Of a stretch of DNA of 64,000 nucleotides, positions 34,144-43,768 are shown in pieces. The position numbers and the translations under genes were made by a program. Positions within the stretch are counted from its first letter, which is position 1. Every line of letters starts with the position of its first letter. The DNA is from Clostridium sp. CAG:571 (GTDB lineage: Bacteria; Bacillota; Clostridia; TANB77; CAG-508). The notes beneath the pieces are model-generated. The model saw only the letters and a list, made by a program, of their open reading frames with translations, had not been told where the DNA came from and did not search any database. The stretch is from positions 373,596 through 437,595 of the forward strand of contig HF999523.1 of the NCBI GenBank assembly GCA_000434015.1. The letters are read 5' to 3'.

Positions 34144-35635
34144 ATGCAAACAAATAACAATTTAATAGCAAAAAATAAGAAATTGAAAATTATACATATA
34201 ATAATTTTAGTAATAGGAGCTATTTTTATGATAGGTTCAGGATTACATACAAATATATGGTTTGATGAAACATACACAGTGGGATTAGTAAATCATAGTT
34301 TCGTAGATATAGCAAAGATTGGAGCAGCAGATGTACATCCACTTTTTTATTATATGTTTGCTAAATTTTTTACATTATTTACAGGAAATAGTATAATTTC
34401 ACTTAGAATGTTTTCGGTAATTGGAATGATTTGTTTAAGCCTTTTAGGGTATACACATATTAGAAAAGATTTTGGAGAAAAAACAGGAATAATATATTCT
34501 TTTTTAATAATGTTTCTACCAGTAACTTTATTATATAGTAGTGAAATTAGAATGTATTCGTGGGCAGCAGTACTTGTAACATTAACAGGAATATATGCTT
34601 ATAGAATAATAAGGAAAGAAAGTAATATAAAAAATTGGATATTATTTGGTTTATTTAGTTTACTTAGTGCATATACACATTATTTTGCAATGATGGCAAT
34701 AGGAATTATAAATATAATGTTATTTGCATATACAATAAAAAACAAGAAATATATTAAAGAATTTTTAATTACAGGAATAAGTCAAATAGTATTATTCATT
34801 CCACGGATTGATAGTATTTTTAAAGCAAGCACTTAGAGTATCTGGTGGATTTTGGATAAAAGTAAAATATCCAGATGTAATATTTGATATATTAAGTTTT
34901 AATTTTACAGGAATGATAGAATCTAAAATAATAAAAGCAATTATATTTATAGTAGCAAGTTTACTTATTGTTTATATAGCAATAAATATAATTAAGAATA
35001 AAAAGAAAGATAAAAATATAAGTGTATGCATATGGGCAATAAGTATATACTTTGGTGTAATAATTTTATCATTATTATTGTCTTTTGTAACAGATATATT
35101 TACAACAAGATATACACTTCCTATGATAGGGTTACTTGTTTTTGCGATAAGTTATGTATGTTCACTAGAAAATAAAAAATGGGTGTTAATTAGTTTTATG
35201 TCGATTATAGTCATTTTATTTGGCATAAGTACATATAATGTTTATTTAGAAAATTATGATAATAGTAATAAAAAATTAGAAGATGAAATTAATAATGTAG
35301 TGCAAGAAGGAGACATATTTATATATAGAGAAATAGGAGCAGGTTCTGTTGTGGCAATAAAGTATCCAAATAATAAACAATATTATTATAATGCATATCA
35401 TTGGACAGTAGAAGAAGCATATAAAGCATATGCACCACAAATGGAAACAGTAGAAGATTTGTCTGTTCTAGATAATATAAAAGGAAGAATTATAGTAATA
35501 GATGATGGAAGTACAGCTCTTTATGATGAATTAAAAGAAAAAGAAAACATCGAAACAATAAAAAAACCAGAAAAAATAAACATGAAATATAAAAATCTTA
35601 ACTATACTATTTCTATATTAAATAAAATTAATTAA
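34144..35635 (+). CDS. GT-C glycosyltransferase (family 39/ArnT-like) interrupted by an in-frame CGG (+1 shift)
   Basis: A polytopic membrane glycosyltransferase using a polyprenyl-linked sugar donor. The N-terminal luminal motif WFDETYTV carries the conserved Asp-Glu. About nine hydrophobic helices follow, and a soluble C-terminal domain. The coding frame breaks at 34804: the zero frame reads ...IVLFIP-CGG-ID and stops at 34834, whereas skipping the C of CGG gives IPGLIVFLKQALRVSGGFW and stays open to 35635, 496 residues in all. Both parts look normal in composition, with no other defect. If CGG is recoded as at six other sites in this window, the gene is intact; otherwise it is a pseudogene. 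Confidence 0.8.
34804..34806 (+). other. In-frame CGG, +1 recoding site 1 (GT-C gene)
   Basis: Context CCA CGG ATT GAT. Dropping C34804 gives CCA GGA TTG ATA, restoring the downstream frame. The zero frame meets TAG ten codons later. Confidence 0.8.
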
Positions 35636-35646
35636 GGAGAAAAATA

Positions 35647-36501
35647 ATGATTTATAATATGAATAATATTAAAGTATATGCTTTTGTTGGACCATCAGGA
35701 ACAGGAAAGAGCTATAGAGCACAATTGGTTGCAAGTGAAAATGAAATAAATTATATTATAGATGATGGATTATTAATTAAAGATAATGCAGTGATTGCTG
35801 GTAGTTCAGCAAAAAAAGCACCAACAAAAATAGAAACGGTAAAACATGCTTTATTTATAACAGAAAAAGAAAGAGATGAAATAAGAAAAGCAATAAAAAA
35901 GTATAAGCCAGAAGGTATATTAATTTTAGGAACTTCAGATGGAATGGTTGATAAAATAGCTGAAAATTTAGGACTTCCTAAAATATCAAAAACTATATAC
36001 ATAAAAGATGTTGCAACTGAAGAAGAAATAGAAAAAGCAAGAAGAATACGTGTAACAGAAGGAAAACATGTAATACCAGTTCCAACATTTGAAATAAAAA
36101 AAGATTTTTCTGGATATATGTTAGATCCACTTCAAATATTTAAGTCAAAAGGAAAAGGTAATATGCCATATATTGCAGAAAAGTCTATAATAAGACCTAC
36201 ATTTAGTTATCTTGGAAATTTTACTATATCAGATAGTGTTTTTAGACAAATTATTGAATATATAGCAATAAAAAATAATGCTATTTTTAAAATATCAAAA
36301 ATAAGAGTACAAAAATCTGAAGCAGGACCATACATCTATATGGAAGTAATATTAAATTATGGATTTAATGTAATAAAAGAAATAAGAGATTTTAAAATAA
36401 AATGTAAAAAAGAAATAGAAAGATTAACAACAATGAATGTACAAAGAATAGATGTTTTAGCAAAAGGAATTAATGTACAAAATGATATAAGAAATAAATA
36501 A
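35647..36501 (+). CDS. P-loop ATPase fused to an Asp23/Gls24-like domain
   Basis: A 284-residue protein. The N-terminal half has a Walker A motif FVGPSGTGKSYRAQ (about 13-26) and a nucleotide-binding fold (GILILGTSDGMVDKIAENL). The C-terminal 100 residues (ISDSVFRQIIEYIAIKNNAIFKISKIRVQ...) resemble the Asp23/Gls24 envelope-stress domain. This fusion is known among Clostridia but its function is not established; a role in envelope stress or in regulating the neighbouring membrane enzymes is plausible. Eleven bases follow the glycosyltransferase gene, and cmk-plsC begins 15 bases later, so all three are likely one operon. Confidence 0.75.
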   Translation: MIYNMNNIKVYAFVGPSGTGKSYRAQLVASENEINYIIDDGLLIKDNAVIAGSSAKKAPTKIETVKHALFITEKERDEIRKAIKKYKPEGILILGTSDGMVDKIAENLGLPKISKTIYIKDVATEEEIEKARRIRVTEGKHVIPVPTFEIKKDFSGYMLDPLQIFKSKGKGNMPYIAEKSIIRPTFSYLGNFTISDSVFRQIIEYIAIKNNAIFKISKIRVQKSEAGPYIYMEVILNYGFNVIKEIRDFKIKCKKEIERLTTMNVQRIDVLAKGINVQNDIRNK

Positions 36502-36515
36502 ATTAGGAGGAAATT

Positions 36516-37829
36516 ATGGCTTTTATAGTAGCTCTAGATGGACCAGCCGGAAGCGGAAAAGGAACAGTAACAAAAATTTTAGCAAAAAAACTAGGTTTAG
36601 TTAATATTGATACAGGAGCAATGTATAGATGTGTTGCTTTAGAAATACTAAATAAAAATATAGAATTAAATGATTTAGAAAAAATTAAAGATTTATTAAA
36701 TAGTATAAATATAAAATTAGAAGAAAATAAAAATAAACAAGTAGTATTATTAAATGGGCAAGATGTAAGTGATGAAATAAGAAGTAATAAAGTTACAAAA
36801 GTGGTATCACAAGTATCTAGTATAAAGGAAATAAGAGAAAAACTTGTAGAAATGCAAAGAGAAATGGCTAAAACTAAAGATATAATAATGGAAGGTAGAG
36901 ATATAACAACAGTAGTTTTTCCAAATGCAGATGTAAAAATATATTTAGATGCAGATCTAGAAGAAAGAGCCAAGAGAAGGTTTGAACAAAACAAAAAGAA
37001 AAATATAGAATCAACATATGAGCAAGTTTTAAACGATATGAAAGCAAGAGATGAAAATGATAAAAATAAAGAATTTGGTGCATTAAAAATAGCCAAAGAT
37101 GCAATTGTTATAGATTCTAGTAAAAAATCAATAAACGAAGTTGTTTCAGAAATAAGCAAAATTGTAAAAAAGAAGAAAAAAGAAATATTTTTAGAAGAAA
37201 GAGCATATAAAGAAAGACCTGATTCAAAATTAAAGATGTTTGAAAGAAAAGCATTAATAAATATAACACATTTTGTATATAGAGTTCTTTTTAGAATAGA
37301 GAATATAGGAGAAAAAAATATTCCAGAAGATGGAGAAAGTTATATTGTTTGTGCAAACCATTTAAATTATTTAGATGCAATAGCTGTTATAACATCATCT
37401 AATAGATTTGTTAGATTTATGTGTAAAAGTAGTATGTTCAAAAATGCATTATTCACATGGGTATTACATATAGGAGATACAATTCCTGTAAACAGAGAAA
37501 AAAATGACATTGATGCAATGAAAAGATCTATAAAGGCTCTAAAAAGTGGAGAAATATTAGGGATATTTCCAGAAGGAACAAGAAAAGGAATGGAAAAAAA
37601 TCTATCTGCAAAAAATGGTGCAGCATTTATGGCTTTAAGAACAAAAACTAAAGTCATTCCGATAGGAATACAAGGATCATTTAAACCATTTACTAAAGTA
37701 TATTTAAATTATGGAAAACCTTTAGACTTTAGTGAATATTATGGGAAAGAAAAAGATAAGGAAGTGCTAAATAAAGTTACAAAAGAAATAATGGATAACA
37801 TAATCAAGTTGACAAATGAAAAAAAGTAA
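36516..37829 (+). CDS. cmk: Cytidylate kinase fused to 1-acylglycerol-3-phosphate acyltransferase
   Basis: A 437-residue fusion. Residues 1-220 are CMP kinase (ALDGPAGSGKGTVTKILA, NIDTGAMYR, EGRDITTVVFPNADVKIYL), which phosphorylates CMP and dCMP. Residues about 235-437 are a PlsC-type acyltransferase with the catalytic NHLNYLD (NHx4D) and FPEGTRKG motifs, making phosphatidic acid. CDP-diacylglycerol synthesis joins both products, CTP and phosphatidic acid, which gives the fusion metabolic sense. Such fusions occur in several Clostridia. TAGGAGG precedes the ATG. An S1-domain gene follows, the usual cmk-rpsA-like order. Confidence 0.93.
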   Translation: MAFIVALDGPAGSGKGTVTKILAKKLGLVNIDTGAMYRCVALEILNKNIELNDLEKIKDLLNSINIKLEENKNKQVVLLNGQDVSDEIRSNKVTKVVSQVSSIKEIREKLVEMQREMAKTKDIIMEGRDITTVVFPNADVKIYLDADLEERAKRRFEQNKKKNIESTYEQVLNDMKARDENDKNKEFGALKIAKDAIVIDSSKKSINEVVSEISKIVKKKKKEIFLEERAYKERPDSKLKMFERKALINITHFVYRVLFRIENIGEKNIPEDGESYIVCANHLNYLDAIAVITSSNRFVRFMCKSSMFKNALFTWVLHIGDTIPVNREKNDIDAMKRSIKALKSGEILGIFPEGTRKGMEKNLSAKNGAAFMALRTKTKVIPIGIQGSFKPFTKVYLNYGKPLDFSEYYGKEKDKEVLNKVTKEIMDNIIKLTNEKK

Positions 37830-37955
37830 TATATAATTATAAACTGTTAAGGTGTATTATTATAAAAACTTTTAATATAATACAAAAATATGATTTTATT
37901 CTTATAATTTGTAAAATTATAAGAATAAAAAAATGCTAAAATGGGGTTTTAGATT

Positions 37956-39056
37956 ATGGAAAAATATGAAGATAATATAAGTTTTGAAGAATTTATTAGC
38001 CAGTCTTTAAAAGACATTAAAGAAGGAAAGACTGTAACAGGAAAAATTATTAATATAAGTTCAAATGGAGAAATCTTTGTAGATATTGGCTATAAAGCTG
38101 ATGGAATAATCTCAAAAGATGAGTATTCATATGACGAAAATGCAAATCCTTTAGATGAATTTAAACAAGGAGATAGAATAACAGCAGAAGTACTAAAATT
38201 AAATGATGGGCTAGGAAATGTTGTTTTATCATATAAAAGATCTAAACTAAAACTAGCTAAAAAAGAGTTTGAAAGTAAAGTAAACCATAAATGTATATTT
38301 AAAGAAAAAGTAACAGAAGTAAACGAAAATGGATTTATTGTTAATTATAAAGGAATTCGTATATTTATTCCTTTATCTTTATCAGGAATGCTAAGAACTG
38401 AAAATATACAAGATTATTTAAATAGAGAAGTTAGATTTAGAGTAATAGAATATAACGAAAAAAACAGAAAAATAATAGGTTCTATTAAAGATGTAATAGA
38501 AGAAGAAAAAGAAGCTAAATTAAAAGAATTTTGGGATAATGTAGAAGAAGGAAAAGTATATAAAGGAACAGTTACAAGTATAAGTACATATGGTGCATTT
38601 GTAGATATTGGCGGTGTTCAAGGACTTTTACATATTTCAGAAATGGCTTGGGGAAGAAATCAAAAACCAGAAGATATATTAAAGGTAAATGAACAAATAG
38701 AAGTAAGAATAAAACAAGCAGATAAAGAAAATAGAAGACTTATGCTTATATATGAAAAAAAAGGACCAAATCCTTGGAATAAAATAGATGAAAAATATCA
38801 TATTGGTGATATTATAACTGTAAAAGTAGTTAAAATAATGCCTTTTGGAGCCTTTGTACAATTAGAAAAAGGAATAGAAGGATTAGTACATATTTCACAA
38901 ATATGTGAGAAAAAAATAGCAAGACCAGATGATGTTTTAAAAGTTGGGGATAAGGTAAATGCTAAAATAATAGAGTTAGATAAAGAAACAAGAAAAATAG
39001 AACTATCTATAAGAGAGCTAGAAGGAACTAGCAACGAATATAAAGAATCTTTATAA
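37956..39056 (+). CDS. S1 RNA-binding domain protein (ribosomal protein S1-like)
   Basis: A 366-residue protein with four S1 OB-fold repeats, at about residues 20-90, 105-170, 190-260 and 275-345. The last two are the most typical (GTVTSISTYGAFVDIGGVQGLLHISEM and VVKIMPFGAFVQLEKGIEGLVHIS). In Firmicutes such proteins follow cmk and associate with translation or RNA decay; the last repeat also resembles the single S1 domain of PNPase. Shorter than E. coli S1 (six repeats), normal for Clostridia. Confidence 0.88.
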   Translation: MEKYEDNISFEEFISQSLKDIKEGKTVTGKIINISSNGEIFVDIGYKADGIISKDEYSYDENANPLDEFKQGDRITAEVLKLNDGLGNVVLSYKRSKLKLAKKEFESKVNHKCIFKEKVTEVNENGFIVNYKGIRIFIPLSLSGMLRTENIQDYLNREVRFRVIEYNEKNRKIIGSIKDVIEEEKEAKLKEFWDNVEEGKVYKGTVTSISTYGAFVDIGGVQGLLHISEMAWGRNQKPEDILKVNEQIEVRIKQADKENRRLMLIYEKKGPNPWNKIDEKYHIGDIITVKVVKIMPFGAFVQLEKGIEGLVHISQICEKKIARPDDVLKVGDKVNAKIIELDKETRKIELSIRELEGTSNEYKESL

Positions 39057-39081
39057 TTTAATTTGAAAGTAGGAGTAAAAA

Positions 39082-40893
39082 ATGAATAATAAAAATATAA
39101 GAAACATAGCAATAATAGCCCATGTTGACCATGGAAAAACTACACTTGTAGATGCGCTTTTAAGACAAAGCCATATATTTAGAGAAAATGAACAAGTAGC
39201 AGAAAGAGTAATGGACTCTGGCGATATAGAAAAAGAAAGAGGAATTACAATTCTATCTAAAAATACATCTGTAATGTATAATGGAGTAAAAATTAATATA
39301 GTAGATACTCCAGGACACGCAGACTTTGGAGGAGAAGTAGAACGTGTATTAAAAACAGTTGATGGTGTTTTATTATTAGTAGATGCTTTTGAAGGTCCAA
39401 TGCCACAAACAAGAGAAGTGTTAAAAAAATCTTTAGCATTAAATTTAAAACCAATAGTAGTTATAAATAAAATTGATAGACCAGGAGCAAATCCATTAAA
39501 AGTTGTAGATCAAGTATTAGAACTATTTATAGAATTAGATGCAAATGATGAACAACTAGATTTCCCTGTTATATATGCATCTGCTAAAAATGGTATCGCA
39601 AAAATGCACTTAGAAGATGAAACAGATAATGTTCACTGTATATTTGATACAATTATAGAACAAATTGATCCACCATCATGTGATATGGATGGAGATATGC
39701 AAATGCTTGTATCTAACATAGATTATGATGAATATTTAGGAAGAATAGCAGTTGGTAGGGTAGAAAGAGGAAAAATAAAAGCCGGAATGCCAATAGTTAT
39801 ATGTAAACAAGATAAAAATGTACAAGGAAAAATAGCTAAATTATTCACATATATGGGACTAAAAAGAACAGAAGTAGAAGAAGCAGATGCTGGTGATATA
39901 GTTGCTTTATCTGGTATAGCAGATATAAATATAGGGGATACAATTTGTGATATAAATAATCCAGAAAAAATACCTTTTGTTGATATAGATGAACCAACAG
40001 TATCTATGACTTTTAGTGTTAACAATGGACCTTTAGCAGGTAAAGAAGGAGAATTTGTTACATCAAGACATATTCGTGATAGATTAATGAAAGAATTAGA
40101 AAGAAATGTAAGTCTTAGAGTTAAAGAAACAGATTCTGCAGATAGTTTTGAAGTTTGTGGACGTGGAGAATTACATTTATCTGTATTAATTGAGACAATG
40201 AGAAGAGAAGGTTTTGAATTAATAGTTTCTAGACCAAAAGTTATATTTAAAGAAATAGATGGTGTTAAATGTGAACCAATAGAAAGACTTGTTGTTAATG
40301 TACCAGATGATGCAATAGGAACAGTTATAGAAAAATTAGGAAGACGTAAAGCCGAAATGGTTAATATGGAACCAGCAGAGCTTGGCCATACAAAAGTAGA
40401 ATTTAAAATTCCTGCAAGAGGATTAATTGGATATAGAACAGAATTCTTGACAGACACAAAAGGTAGTGGAACAATGAACAGTATATTTGAATGCTATGAA
40501 CCATATAAAGGAGAAATATCTTCAAGAACAAGAGGTGTATTAGTTGCATTTGAAGCTGGAACATCAGTTACTTATGGTTTATATAATGCACAAGAAAGAG
40601 GAGAATTATTAATTGGTCCTGGTGTAGAAGTATATGAAGGAATGATTGTTGGTATTAATTCAAGAAATGAAGATATAGCAATAAATGTATGTAAAGAAAA
40701 ACATTTAACAAACACAAGAGCTTCAGGTTCTGATGATGCACTTCGTTTAGTACCACCACTACAAATGTCATTAGAAAAAGCTATAGAATTTATAGCAGAA
40801 GATGAACTTGTAGAAATTACTCCTAAAAATATAAGATTAAGAAAGAAAACTCTAGATACAAAAACAAGAGAGAGAGAAGCAAGAAGAGGATAA
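39082..40893 (+). CDS. typA: GTP-binding elongation-factor-like protein TypA/BipA
   Basis: A 603-residue translational GTPase involved in ribosome assembly and stress adaptation. G motifs: AHVDHGKTTL (G1), RGITILSKN (G2), DTPGHADFGG (G3), NKIDRPGA (G4), SAKNG (G5). The EF-G-like domains II, III and V and the TypA-specific C-terminal domain follow. Full length. It starts 25 bases after the S1 gene, and a terminator follows. Confidence 0.97.
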   Translation: MNNKNIRNIAIIAHVDHGKTTLVDALLRQSHIFRENEQVAERVMDSGDIEKERGITILSKNTSVMYNGVKINIVDTPGHADFGGEVERVLKTVDGVLLLVDAFEGPMPQTREVLKKSLALNLKPIVVINKIDRPGANPLKVVDQVLELFIELDANDEQLDFPVIYASAKNGIAKMHLEDETDNVHCIFDTIIEQIDPPSCDMDGDMQMLVSNIDYDEYLGRIAVGRVERGKIKAGMPIVICKQDKNVQGKIAKLFTYMGLKRTEVEEADAGDIVALSGIADINIGDTICDINNPEKIPFVDIDEPTVSMTFSVNNGPLAGKEGEFVTSRHIRDRLMKELERNVSLRVKETDSADSFEVCGRGELHLSVLIETMRREGFELIVSRPKVIFKEIDGVKCEPIERLVVNVPDDAIGTVIEKLGRRKAEMVNMEPAELGHTKVEFKIPARGLIGYRTEFLTDTKGSGTMNSIFECYEPYKGEISSRTRGVLVAFEAGTSVTYGLYNAQERGELLIGPGVEVYEGMIVGINSRNEDIAINVCKEKHLTNTRASGSDDALRLVPPLQMSLEKAIEFIAEDELVEITPKNIRLRKKTLDTKTREREARRG

Positions 40894-40898
40894 TTTAT

Positions 40899-40936
40899 AA
40901 AAAATGAGCTTTTACATTATAAAAAGCTCATTTTTG
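40899..40936 (+). terminator. Terminator of typA
   Basis: AAAAATGAGCTTTTA pairs with TAAAAAGCTCATTTTT (to 40935). Confidence 0.85.
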
Positions 40937-41120
40937 CTAAGTTTTAATATTATGCAAGTTTAAAGTAGAAATATGTAATTTGTAAAAAATATTAAGAGAT
41001 AAGTAAAAGAATAAAAGACTTTAGATATAAGCAAAAAGTATAATAAAAATAAATTTATATGAAAAAGACTGAAAAATTGATTATTTTAATTTTTTTATAA
41101 AATGGGAGAAATGAAGTTAT

Positions 41121-41711
41121 ATGAATAAAGAAGAATTATTAAAAATAAAAGAAAAAGCCTTAGAAGAACATATTCCTATAATAATGGATGACACATTAGA
41201 AGTAATAAGTAAAATTTTAAAAGAAAAAAAGCCAGAAAAAATTTTGGAAATAGGAACAGCAGTAGGATATTCTGCAATATGTTTTTCAGAATATATAAAA
41301 GAAAATGGTAAGATAGATACAATAGAAAGGGATTTAGAAAGAGTAAAAGAAGCTAAGGAAAATATAAAAAAGGCAGAAGTAGAAGGAAAAATACATATAT
41401 ATGAAGGTGATGCTGTAGAAATTTTACCTACATTAAATGAAAAATACGATGTAGTTTTTATAGATGCAGCAAAAGGAAAATACCCATTCTTTTTAAATGA
41501 AGCAATGAGAATGTTAAATGAAAATGGGATGATTTTTGCAGATAATATTTTATATAAGGGATATGTTATGAGCGATTATAATAAACATAAACAAAGAACT
41601 GCTGTTAGAAATTTAAGAGAATATATAAAAGAAACAACCGAAAATCCAATGCTTGATACAGAAATATTAGAAGTGGGCGATGGACTTGCGATAAGTAAAT
41701 TAAAAAAATAA
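41121..41711 (+). CDS. O-methyltransferase family protein (TrmR/YrrM-like)
   Basis: A 196-residue class I SAM-dependent methyltransferase: SAM-binding ILEIGTAVGYSAICF (about 36-52), acidic IDTIERDLER, YEGDAVEILP, and VVFIDAAKGKY, ADNILYKG with metal-binding acidic residues of the O-methyltransferase family 3. Firmicute members methylate the wobble uridine of tRNA (TrmR); the family also includes catechol methyltransferases, so the substrate is inferred. It is single, with its own terminator shared with the convergent gene. Confidence 0.88.
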   Translation: MNKEELLKIKEKALEEHIPIIMDDTLEVISKILKEKKPEKILEIGTAVGYSAICFSEYIKENGKIDTIERDLERVKEAKENIKKAEVEGKIHIYEGDAVEILPTLNEKYDVVFIDAAKGKYPFFLNEAMRMLNENGMIFADNILYKGYVMSDYNKHKQRTAVRNLREYIKETTENPMLDTEILEVGDGLAISKLKK

Positions 41712-41713
41712 AT

Positions 41714-41758
41714 AAAAAAAGACAAGTCAAAAAGAAAAATCTTTTTTTCTTGTCTTTT
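41714..41758. terminator. Bidirectional terminator between convergent genes
   Basis: AAAAAAGACAAG (41715-41726) pairs with CTTGTCTTTT (41749-41758), with T runs on both strands. Confidence 0.8.
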
Positions 41759-42320
41759 ACAATATATATCTTATACAAGATAAAAATGTATCAACAGTGA
41801 ATAGACATAATAAAAGTCTTAGTAGGGTTATTTGAAAGGAATAGGGAACTTTATCTAAAACAATATCTACTTTTCTTTTTAAAAATGGATAAATATGGTT
41901 AATAAATAAAATAGCAATAATTCCCCAAGCAAAGGAATAAAAAATACTTATTCTTCCGTTTAAATTAAAAAAATCATTTGTATAATCCCACCAATGAGCT
42001 GCAAATAAAGCATCTAATATAAAACTAACAAGATATTCAAAAATTGAAAAAACAATAGCTGAATAGATAAATAGTTTTATTGAATTATCTTTATATTTTG
42101 TTAAAAATGTAATTAACATTATTGCTCCATAACCATATATAGGGCAAATTGGACCATATAAAAAACCTCTTTTGGTGAAATGACCTAATTCATATATACT
42201 GTATAAACTTTCTAGTATCCAACCAAGAAAAGCAAAAATAAAAAAATATAATATAAGATAATATATTTTAGATAATTTGTTGTCATGTACTACTTTATAT
42301 TTTTCTAATTGTGACTCCAT
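41757..42320 (-). CDS. Putative ABC transporter permease (CmpB/PF06541-type)
   Basis: A 187-residue membrane protein with about five hydrophobic helices. FLGWILESLYSIYELGHFTKRGFLYGPICPIYGYGA is the signature of the CmpB-like family, which is annotated as ABC permease by similarity only. No ATPase gene is adjacent. It is divergent from the U32 peptidase gene, sharing a 165-base intergenic region. Confidence 0.8.
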   Translation of the reverse strand: MESQLEKYKVVHDNKLSKIYYLILYFFIFAFLGWILESLYSIYELGHFTKRGFLYGPICPIYGYGAIMLITFLTKYKDNSIKLFIYSAIVFSIFEYLVSFILDALFAAHWWDYTNDFFNLNGRISIFYSFAWGIIAILFINHIYPFLKRKVDIVLDKVPYSFQITLLRLLLCLFTVDTFLSCIRYIL

Positions 42321-42487
42321 AACATCCTCCCATAAATTAAAACTATAATAACAAACAATTATGAAAAAGTAAATAATTTGTAGAAATAAATTGAAACATA
42401 TGATATAATCACATTATTAATAATAGCGGATAATTAATAAATTATGATAAAATAAATAAAAATAAAAGTAAAGAAAGAGGAGCGAAT

Positions 42488-43717
42488 ATGAAAAAACCAG
42501 AATTATTAGCACCAGCAGGTTCTTTTGAAAAAGCTAAAACAGCATTTTTATATGGAGCAGATGCAGTGTATGCAGGAACATCATCATTGTCATTAAGAAC
42601 AAGAGCAGAAATGAAAGATGAAGATTTAGCAAAGACAATAGAATATGCACATGAAATAGGCAAAAAAGTATATACAGCAATAAACATATATGCTTGGGAT
42701 GAAAATTATGATGAAATAAAAAAACAAGCGAGAATGTTAGAAAAGTTAAATGTAGATGGAATAATTGTTGCAGATGGAGGAATTGTAGATTTATTAAAAG
42801 AAGAAGCACCATCTATTCCAATACATATAAGCACACAAGCTAATATTGTTAGTTATCACACAGCAAACTTTTGGCATAAAAATGGAGCTAAAAGGGTTAT
42901 TTTAGGAAGAGAATTAAATAAAAAACAAATAAAAGAAATTGTAAACAATACACCTATGGGATTAGAAACAGAGATTTTTATACATGGGGCTATTTGTTTT
43001 GGTTATTCAGGAAGATGTTTTTTAAGTGATTTCTTAGCAGGAAGAAGTGCTAATTTAGGAGACTGTGCACAAAGTTGTAGATGGGCATATAATTTATATG
43101 CAGAAGAAAAAAATAATCCAGGTAATTTAATGCCAGTAGAAGATGACGATAAAGGAACGTATATTTTTTCATCAAAAGATTTATGCTTAATAAAAGAAAT
43201 ACCAGAAATTATAGATATGGGAGTAGATAGTTTAAAAATAGAAGGAAGATTAAAAACAGAGTATTATCTTGCTGTTGTAGTAAATACATATAGAAATGCA
43301 ATAGATGATTATATGAAAAATCCTAGCGGGTATGATTATAAAAAATATTTAACAGAATTAGAAAAAACAAAAACAAGAGGATTAACAACTTTTTATTTTA
43401 ATGATAGAAACAATAAAGATATTCAAGAATATGAAGGAAAACAATATAATGCAAATTATGAGTTTGGTGGAAAGGTTTTAAAGGCTGATAAAGAGAAATC
43501 TTTAATAGAAATAAAAAACAGATTACAAGTGGGAGATTATCTAGAAATTATAATTCCAAACGAAATAAATACAATAGATTTTAGAATTAATGATTTATGG
43601 GATAGTGATACAGACGAAAAAATAGAATTTGTAAATCCAGGAAAACTTGGACAAACAGTAAAAATGAAATTGCCAATAGATGTAAAGCCCGGATGGATTT
43701 TAAGAAGAAGAAAATAA
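42488..43717 (+). CDS. Peptidase U32 family protein
   Basis: A 409-residue member of the U32 family, starting with KPELLAPAGSFEKAKTAFLYGADAVYAG and containing the family motif EIFIHGAICFGYSGRCFLSDFLAGRSANLGDCAQSC region split here as EIFIHGAICFGYSGR and GDCAQSCRWAY, with conserved cysteines. Members act in RNA hydroxylation (TrhP/RlhA-type, prephenate-dependent) or as collagenase-like proteases; the full N-terminal and C-terminal layout fits the RNA-modification group. AAGAGGAG precedes the ATG. Confidence 0.9.
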   Translation: MKKPELLAPAGSFEKAKTAFLYGADAVYAGTSSLSLRTRAEMKDEDLAKTIEYAHEIGKKVYTAINIYAWDENYDEIKKQARMLEKLNVDGIIVADGGIVDLLKEEAPSIPIHISTQANIVSYHTANFWHKNGAKRVILGRELNKKQIKEIVNNTPMGLETEIFIHGAICFGYSGRCFLSDFLAGRSANLGDCAQSCRWAYNLYAEEKNNPGNLMPVEDDDKGTYIFSSKDLCLIKEIPEIIDMGVDSLKIEGRLKTEYYLAVVVNTYRNAIDDYMKNPSGYDYKKYLTELEKTKTRGLTTFYFNDRNNKDIQEYEGKQYNANYEFGGKVLKADKEKSLIEIKNRLQVGDYLEIIIPNEINTIDFRINDLWDSDTDEKIEFVNPGKLGQTVKMKLPIDVKPGWILRRRK

Positions 43718-43722
43718 AAAGT

Positions 43723-43768
43723 AAAAAAGATTGAAGATTATATAAAAATAATCATCAATCTTTTTTTA
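43723..43768. terminator. Bidirectional terminator
   Basis: AAAAAAGATTGA (43723-43734) pairs with TCAATCTTTTTT (43755-43766); an inner GATTAT/ATAATC strengthens it. It serves the U32 gene and the convergent DUF368 gene. Confidence 0.8.
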
